The translations under genes were made by a program, and so were the position numbers. From Bacteroidales bacterium (GTDB lineage Bacteria > Bacteroidota > Bacteroidia > Bacteroidales > P3), in the NCBI GenBank assembly GCA_024685285.1, contig JAIKVZ010000031.1, positions 62,001-126,000 of the forward strand: a DNA stretch of 64,000 nt. Direction: 5' to 3'. Below the pieces are notes generated by a model, which saw only the letters and a list, made by a program, of their open reading frames with translations, was not told the DNA's origin and made no database searches. Of this stretch, positions 60,039 through 64,000 are shown piece after piece; position 1 is the first letter of the stretch, and each line of letters begins with the position of its first letter.

Positions 60039-60464
60039 ATGGCCATCAATTTTGCCACCGAGGACATAAAATTCAACCTGCCACAAAAACTCAGGCTCAA
60101 ACGTTGGATAACCCGTGTGATTGCCGACAACGGCGGCAGGGTGGGGGAGGTCTGCTACCTCTTTTGCAGCGATGCGCACCTGCTCACCATCAACCAGACC
60201 TATCTGGACCACGACACCTACACAGACATCATCACTTTCGACTATGTCGAGGGCAACCGCATCTCGGGTGATATCCTTATCAGCATCGAGCGCGTGCGCG
60301 AGAATGCCGAGACATTCAATGTCAGTTTCGAGCAGGAGTTGCACCGCGTCATCATCCACGGTGTTCTCCATTTGTTGGGCCAAGGTGATAAAACTCCTGT
60401 CGAGGCAAAGCAAATGCGTAGCCGCGAGGAGCAGGCCCTCGCTCTGTGGGAAACTCTGAAATGA
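60039..60464 (+). CDS. ybeY: Endoribonuclease YbeY
   Basis: Metal-dependent RNase for 16S rRNA 3'-end maturation and ribosome quality control. The 141-residue protein has the strand block VCYLFCSDAHLLTINQTYLD, the substrate-side DIITFDYVEGNRISGDILIS and the metal-binding motif HRVIIHGVLHLLGQGDKT. Two of the three usual His ligands (HGVLH) are present, but the third position, normally in GxDH, reads GQGDKT. Bacteroidota homologues often differ here as I recall, so this is probably lineage-typical and not damage. It is followed by a parS-like site and mnmG. Confidence 0.9.
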   Translation: MAINFATEDIKFNLPQKLRLKRWITRVIADNGGRVGEVCYLFCSDAHLLTINQTYLDHDTYTDIITFDYVEGNRISGDILISIERVRENAETFNVSFEQELHRVIIHGVLHLLGQGDKTPVEAKQMRSREEQALALWETLK

Positions 60465-60468
60465 ACAA

Positions 60469-60484
60469 TGTTCCACGTGGAACG
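60469..60484. promoter_or_regulatory. parS: parS-like ParB-binding site 2
   Basis: TGTTCCACGTGGAACG, matching 15 of 16 bases of site 1. It lies between ybeY and mnmG, 32 bases before the mnmG start. Confidence 0.75.
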
Positions 60485-60515
60485 TGATACCTAACTTGCA
60501 TAAAAACAGCATCTA

Positions 60516-62411
60516 ATGGGCACAACAAAACTTCAGGGCAACTCTTTCGACGTCATAGTGGTCGGCGGCGGCCATGCTGGCGCTGAGGCTGCTGCTGCCG
60601 CCGCCCATCTTGGTGTTTCAACGTTGCTCATAACGCAGAATTTGGACACCATAGGCCAGATGTCGTGCAACCCAGCAATGGGCGGCGTGGCCAAAGGCCA
60701 GATAGTGCGCGAGATCGATGCCCTTGGCGGCCTCTCGGCTTTGGTAACCGACGCCTCCACTCTTCAGTACCGTATGCTCAACCGCTCCAAGGGTCCGGCA
60801 ATGTGGAGCCCGCGGGCGCAGTGCGACCGGATGCTCTTTGCCGCTAACTGGCGCCGGCAGCTTGAGCACGTGTCAGGGCTCTCGCTGTGGCAGGACGAGG
60901 TGGTCGACCTTACCCTCAATGGCTCGCAGGTTTCTGGAGTCGTCACCCGACTGGGGCTCGTTTTCACCGCCCGCGCCGTTGTGCTCACGGCTGGCACATT
61001 TCTCAACGGGCGAATCTATATTGGCGAGCAGTCGTGGCCGGCCGGCCGCATTGGCGAGGCTCCGGCCGTAGGCCTCAGCGACCGTCTGCGTGGCCTTGGT
61101 TTCGAGGTGCAGAAACTAAAAACCGGAACGCCCGTACGCATCGACGGCCGAACCATCAACTTTGCCGCCCTAACTGTTCAGCCGGGCGATGACAATCCCA
61201 TGCCATTCTCATTTCTCAACCCAGCGCCGCCAGCCAGCACACCACAGAAACCCTGCTTTATTGCCAATACCAACTTGCACACTCACGACGTGTTGCGCAC
61301 CGGATTCGACCGCTCGCCCATGTTCACAGGCCGTATTCAAGGTCGCGGACCACGCTACTGCCCCTCCATCGAAGACAAGATTGAGCGTTTTGCCGATAAG
61401 GATCACCATCAGCTCTTCGTCGAACCAGAGGGTTGGCATTCAGAGTCTTACTATCTAAATGGTTTTTCTTCGTCGCTTCCGCTCGAGGTGCAACTCGAGG
61501 CTTTGCATACCATCGAGGGCTTCGAGCAGGCCGCCATCTTCAAGCCTGGCTATGCTATCGAGTACGATTACTTTCCTCCCACGCAGTTGGGATACACCCT
61601 TGAGACTCGTGCCGTCGAGGGTCTCTACTTCGCCGGCCAGGTCAACGGTACCACTGGCTACGAGGAGGCTGCCTGCCAAGGGCTTGTGGCTGGCATCAAC
61701 GCCGCCCTCAAGATTCAGGATCGCGACCCGTTTGTACTTAGCCGTACCGATGCCTACATTGGCGTTCTTATCGATGACCTCGTCACCAAGGGTGTCGACG
61801 AGCCGTATCGTATGTTCACTTCACGTGCCGAGCACCGCATACTGCTGCGCCAGGACAACGCCGACCGGCGCCTTACACCGCTCGGTCACGCCATAGGGTT
61901 GGCTTCCGACGAGCGGATGCGTCGCGTCGAGCGCAAAAGCCAACTCATCGACAACCTCAAGACCCTCCTGGCACAAACGCCGGTGCTCCCCTCGCAGGCC
62001 AACGCAATGCTTGAGCGTTTGAGCACGCCCCCCATTCAGCAACGCGTACGCCTCGAGAGCCTGTTGCTGCGTCCCGAGGTGGCTTTGGCCGACCTCGAAA
62101 CAGTTTCGCCCGAGCTCGCAGACAGTCTTGCAGCCATACCGTCAGAGATAAGAGCTGAGGTTGCCGAAGGTGCCGAAATTGAAATGAAATATAGCCGCTA
62201 TATTGAGAAAGAGCAAGAGGTGGCCGCCCGTTTGCTCAAGTTCGAGGACATCCTGCTGCCTCCGTCAATCGACTACCACGCTCTGCACGCCTTGAGCTAC
62301 GAGGCTCGCGAGAAACTTTCGCGTATGAAGCCGCACACTCTTGGGCAAGCCTCGCGCATCAGCGGTGTCTCGCCGGCCGACGTGGCCGTGCTCATGGTAA
62401 TGCTTAAGTAG
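60516..62411 (+). CDS. mnmG: tRNA uridine-5-carboxymethylaminomethyl modification enzyme MnmG
   Basis: FAD-dependent enzyme that, with MnmE, adds the carboxymethylaminomethyl group to U34 of several tRNAs. The 631-residue protein has the FAD-binding start DVIVVGGGHAGAEAAAAAA, then GQMSCNPAMGGVAKGQIVRE with a catalytic Cys, and AGQVNGTTGYEEAACQGLVA in the second half. The C-terminal domain (LSYEAREKLSRMKPHTLGQA) is complete. mnmG is frequently near the replication origin in bacteria, which fits the two flanking parS-like sites. The TAG stop leads directly into four tandem G-rich repeat units. Confidence 0.97.
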   Translation: MGTTKLQGNSFDVIVVGGGHAGAEAAAAAAHLGVSTLLITQNLDTIGQMSCNPAMGGVAKGQIVREIDALGGLSALVTDASTLQYRMLNRSKGPAMWSPRAQCDRMLFAANWRRQLEHVSGLSLWQDEVVDLTLNGSQVSGVVTRLGLVFTARAVVLTAGTFLNGRIYIGEQSWPAGRIGEAPAVGLSDRLRGLGFEVQKLKTGTPVRIDGRTINFAALTVQPGDDNPMPFSFLNPAPPASTPQKPCFIANTNLHTHDVLRTGFDRSPMFTGRIQGRGPRYCPSIEDKIERFADKDHHQLFVEPEGWHSESYYLNGFSSSLPLEVQLEALHTIEGFEQAAIFKPGYAIEYDYFPPTQLGYTLETRAVEGLYFAGQVNGTTGYEEAACQGLVAGINAALKIQDRDPFVLSRTDAYIGVLIDDLVTKGVDEPYRMFTSRAEHRILLRQDNADRRLTPLGHAIGLASDERMRRVERKSQLIDNLKTLLAQTPVLPSQANAMLERLSTPPIQQRVRLESLLLRPEVALADLETVSPELADSLAAIPSEIRAEVAEGAEIEMKYSRYIEKEQEVAARLLKFEDILLPPSIDYHALHALSYEAREKLSRMKPHTLGQASRISGVSPADVAVLMVMLK

Positions 62412-62458
62412 GGGTTAAGGTCGGGTTAAGGTCGGGTTGAGGTCGGGTTGAGGTCGGG
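62411..62458 (+). repeat. Dispersed G-rich repeat, four tandem 11-bp units after mnmG
   Basis: AAGGTCGGGTT twice, then GAGGTCGGGTT, then GAGGTCGGG, starting inside the mnmG stop codon and sense to it. The clearest tandem array of the family. Confidence 0.92.
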
Positions 62459-62547
62459 AATTACCCTTGTTAAGCTGGTTTCTACATCCACTTTTTCCGA
62501 ACATTTTGCCTCTGTAGTATCTCTCTACATTGGGCGTTTCTTGACAG

Positions 62548-62563
62548 TGTTCCACGTGGAACA
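62548..62563. promoter_or_regulatory. parS: parS-like ParB-binding site 3
   Basis: TGTTCCACGTGGAACA, identical to site 1, located in the convergent gap between mnmG and the WbqC-like gene. Confidence 0.85.
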
Positions 62564-62569
62564 GTATGT

Positions 62570-63205
62570 CTAAGTGTCTTGGACTATGAGTTTTACGCTT
62601 TGCAAATAGTCTTTGCTGTCAGGTCCGAGGTTGCACAGCAAATCTATCGCACTCAGGTTGGGTTCGAACCGATGGCGGTCGGCAAAAACCTGTGTGTAGG
62701 GCAGGCATTCTATCGCCACTTGAGAGTGCTTTGGGCCAAAGGCTTGCCGCAAGTCTTCAGATTTGCCGCAGGGTGGCTCAAAATCGGTGCTCTGGGCTAT
62801 TTGACACTCAATTTTGAAGAGCCTCAATAGTAGTTTTGTCAGTGCAGTGTTGAGTTCTATCAGGGTGGGGTAGGGAGTTAGCAGGGTTCGCTCGATGTCG
62901 TCGCGGTAGTAGAAATAGTAAGGGCTTGCTGAGTAGGCGGCATCGAGGGTGCGCAGATGGGTGCGTGCCCAGGGGCGACTGTTGTCCACCGTCATGCGTG
63001 ATGTAATGGTATGGTTGCCATCGGGGCGCGAAACGGGCACTGTCAAGTCCTGTAAACCGTTGGCTGTCATTATTATAGCACGGTTGCGCAAGGTCTGCTT
63101 CGGGTAGGTTTCGTATACCTCAACGGTGACGTCTGTATTCTGCGCAAGGCAGGCCATATAGGCCACTGGTGGCAGATAGGCCGTGGGCAGCAACGGTGCG
63201 CTCAT
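62570..63205 (-). CDS. WbqC family protein
   Basis: A 211-residue cytosolic protein with the WbqC pattern: LLPTAYLPPVAYMACLAQNT, then ETYPKQTLRNRAIIMTANGL, VPVSRPDGNHTITS and TLDAAYSASPYYFYYRDDIE. WbqC-like proteins occur in polysaccharide and nucleotide-sugar gene clusters and are thought to act as enzymes there, but the reaction is not firmly known to me. No such cluster lies next to it here. It overlaps the upstream small gene by four bases (ATGA), so the pair is cotranscribed. Confidence 0.85.
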   Translation of the reverse strand: MSAPLLPTAYLPPVAYMACLAQNTDVTVEVYETYPKQTLRNRAIIMTANGLQDLTVPVSRPDGNHTITSRMTVDNSRPWARTHLRTLDAAYSASPYYFYYRDDIERTLLTPYPTLIELNTALTKLLLRLFKIECQIAQSTDFEPPCGKSEDLRQAFGPKHSQVAIECLPYTQVFADRHRFEPNLSAIDLLCNLGPDSKDYLQSVKLIVQDT

Positions 63206-63615
63206 TTGCCAATGCTCACCGAGAGCAGCGTGTCGTCCTCGAAAAAGAAGTCAACATTGGCTTCGCCGAATGATATGCGGCGTTCGCCCCAAAGCTCGTC
63301 CTCGATGTCCTGTTCGCAGAAATGGTGGCTCACCATGAGTTTCACAATTTCTTGTTCGTTTAAATCGAAAATGTTTTCACCAAGCATTGTGGCCTCTTCG
63401 TCACACACGTCAATGCACTGTAAACGAGGATTTTCACCCTCGAAAAAGAGAGTCAGGCCCTCGTCTTCGTAACACAGTACGGTGGTGCTCTCGTCGTCGG
63501 CGTTGTCGATGTTTTCAACGCTGTCGGCTTGGCCGAGCAGAGCCACAGCCTCTTCAACGGGCATATCGAAATGGAGGTCGCCAATGCCCTGTTTTATGAT
63601 GATATTGTGTTCCAT
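63202..63615 (-). CDS. Hypothetical protein
   Basis: A small acidic protein, about 137 residues from the ATG at 63615 (MEHNIIIKQGIGDLHFDMPV). Earlier in-frame ATGs at 63627 and 63639 lie at or before the expected transcription start set by the -7 box at 63637-63644. The sequence alternates strands and helices (STTVLCYEDEGLTLFFEGEN, ERRISFGEANVDFFFEDDTL), suggesting a compact alpha/beta fold resembling SUKH or immunity-type small proteins, without firm support. It overlaps the WbqC gene by four bases. Confidence 0.7.
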   Translation of the reverse strand: MEHNIIIKQGIGDLHFDMPVEEAVALLGQADSVENIDNADDESTTVLCYEDEGLTLFFEGENPRLQCIDVCDEEATMLGENIFDLNEQEIVKLMVSHHFCEQDIEDELWGERRISFGEANVDFFFEDDTLLSVSIGK

Positions 63616-63636
63616 TTTAGTCGTCATTTCTGGCCA

Positions 63637-63667
63637 CAAATATACACATTTTTTTTAATATAGCAAA
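63637..63667 (-). promoter_or_regulatory. Promoter of the small-protein/WbqC operon
   Basis: Minus strand TTTG (63667-63664), 19 bases, TATATTTG (63644-63637). Confidence 0.75.
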
Positions 63668-63848
63668 AAAAATATTTCAAAACCGGTTATTTTGCAGATT
63701 TGTCGAAGCCCTAAAATGAGTGTCGATAGGCATTTCAATAGCCGTTTTACACCAGAGTGCAATGCCGCGAAACCCTTCGAAAACATTGGTGTAAATATCT
63801 GAAAACTAACAATAAAGCCTAAACAGACAAATAAATTATCAAATAATT

Positions 63849-63879
63849 TTTGCGTATTGTAAAAAAAGTAGTACTTTTG
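63849..63879 (+). promoter_or_regulatory. Promoter of tRNA-Lys
   Basis: TTTG (63849-63852), 19 bases, TACTTTTG (63872-63879), 41 bases ahead of the tRNA. Confidence 0.75.
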
Positions 63880-63920
63880 CAAACTCATTTAGGGGCGCAA
63901 AAGAGGCGTCACAGTGGTCC

Positions 63921-63993
63921 GACTCAGTAGCTCAGCAGGTAGAGCACATCCCTTTTAAGGATGGGGTCCTGGGTTCGAGCCCCAGCTGGGTCA
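63921..63993 (+). tRNA. tRNA-Lys (anticodon TTT)
   Basis: Acceptor GACTCAG pairs with CTGGGTC (one G-U); D-arm GCTCAGCAGGTAGAGC; anticodon loop CTTTTAA in CATCC/GGATG; T-arm CTGGGTTCGAGCCCCAG; discriminator A. CCA is not encoded. Confidence 0.96.
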
Positions 63994-64000
63994 CTGTTGT

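Noticed and set aside
62411..62458. Telomere-like repeat marking a linear end
   Set aside because: The unit superficially resembles telomeric repeats but copies are short, internal and scattered among core genes.
63655..63888. 77-codon minus-strand reading frame before tRNA-Lys
   Set aside because: It overlaps the two clear promoters of the flanking genes, is AT-rich filler in composition and resembles no protein.

Overview
The window is a 64 kb piece of chromosome from a Bacteroidota bacterium, most likely an uncultured, fairly GC-rich member of the Bacteroidales. The evidence is: promoters of the form TTTG-N19/20-TAnnTTTG ahead of many genes; a T9SS type B (gliding-motility-associated) C-terminal domain; a dipeptidyl-peptidase 11; a serine palmitoyltransferase; DUF4290, DUF6266 and ORF6N proteins; and a MurA with Asp in place of the catalytic Cys. 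Almost everything is core metabolism and envelope biogenesis. I see no prophage, transposase or CRISPR array.

Layout, left to right. 1-22.1 kb is a nearly unbroken minus-strand block: arginase-family protein (cut by the window edge), nadK, a T9SS cargo protein, an exporter ABC protein, purB, a lipoprotein, a PHP-type phosphatase, murA, DUF4290; then an ORF6N gene wedged between two copies of a porin 3' end; then an envelope operon (pth-coaX-OMP-TPR-lptC-lpxD-SGNH-SGNH-MBOAT-porin) that joins LPS assembly to a polysaccharide O-acetylation module. 22.3-32.3 kb is mixed: a toxin-antitoxin pair killed by two amber codons, dpp11, two exported proteins of unknown function, a NamZ-type muramidase, dut, clpP, ribBA, half of an AMP-binding protein, and a lipoprotein nitroreductase. 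32.4-37.1 kb holds tRNA-Arg, tRNA-Pro and tRNA-Ser, then gpmA-lgt-rny and zapA with a small coiled-coil partner. 37.3-39.1 kb is a FecCD/FecE-type importer. 39.2-48.8 kb is again all minus: PII-like protein plus RND pump, yajC, a lipoprotein, a pseudouridine synthase, a YbaK-like protein and nadA. From 49.2 kb genes run mainly on the plus strand: rpiB, spt plus a GNAT protein, a DUF6266 pair, DUF4175, an anti-sigma-type ATPase, ybeY, mnmG, and tRNA-Lys at the end.

Three features stand out beyond the genes. (1) A dispersed family of G-rich repeats built from an 11-bp unit (AAGGTCGGGTT and relatives) sits just after stop codons, always in the sense orientation of an adjacent gene, mostly where transcription units converge; two copies lie inside coding sequences. 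I know of no description of it. (2) Three parS-like sites (TGTTCCACGTGGAACA) at 47.3, 60.5 and 62.5 kb, together with a switch in gene orientation across a 379-bp AT-rich gap between nadA and rpiB, suggest that the chromosome origin lies in or near this window. (3) The ORF6N gene is bracketed by a 40-bp perfect direct repeat that is the 3' end of a porin gene, which looks like the footprint of a small insertion that rebuilds its target's end.

Calls rest on reading the sequence and on recalled family knowledge. No database search, GC-skew plot or RNA folding was run.
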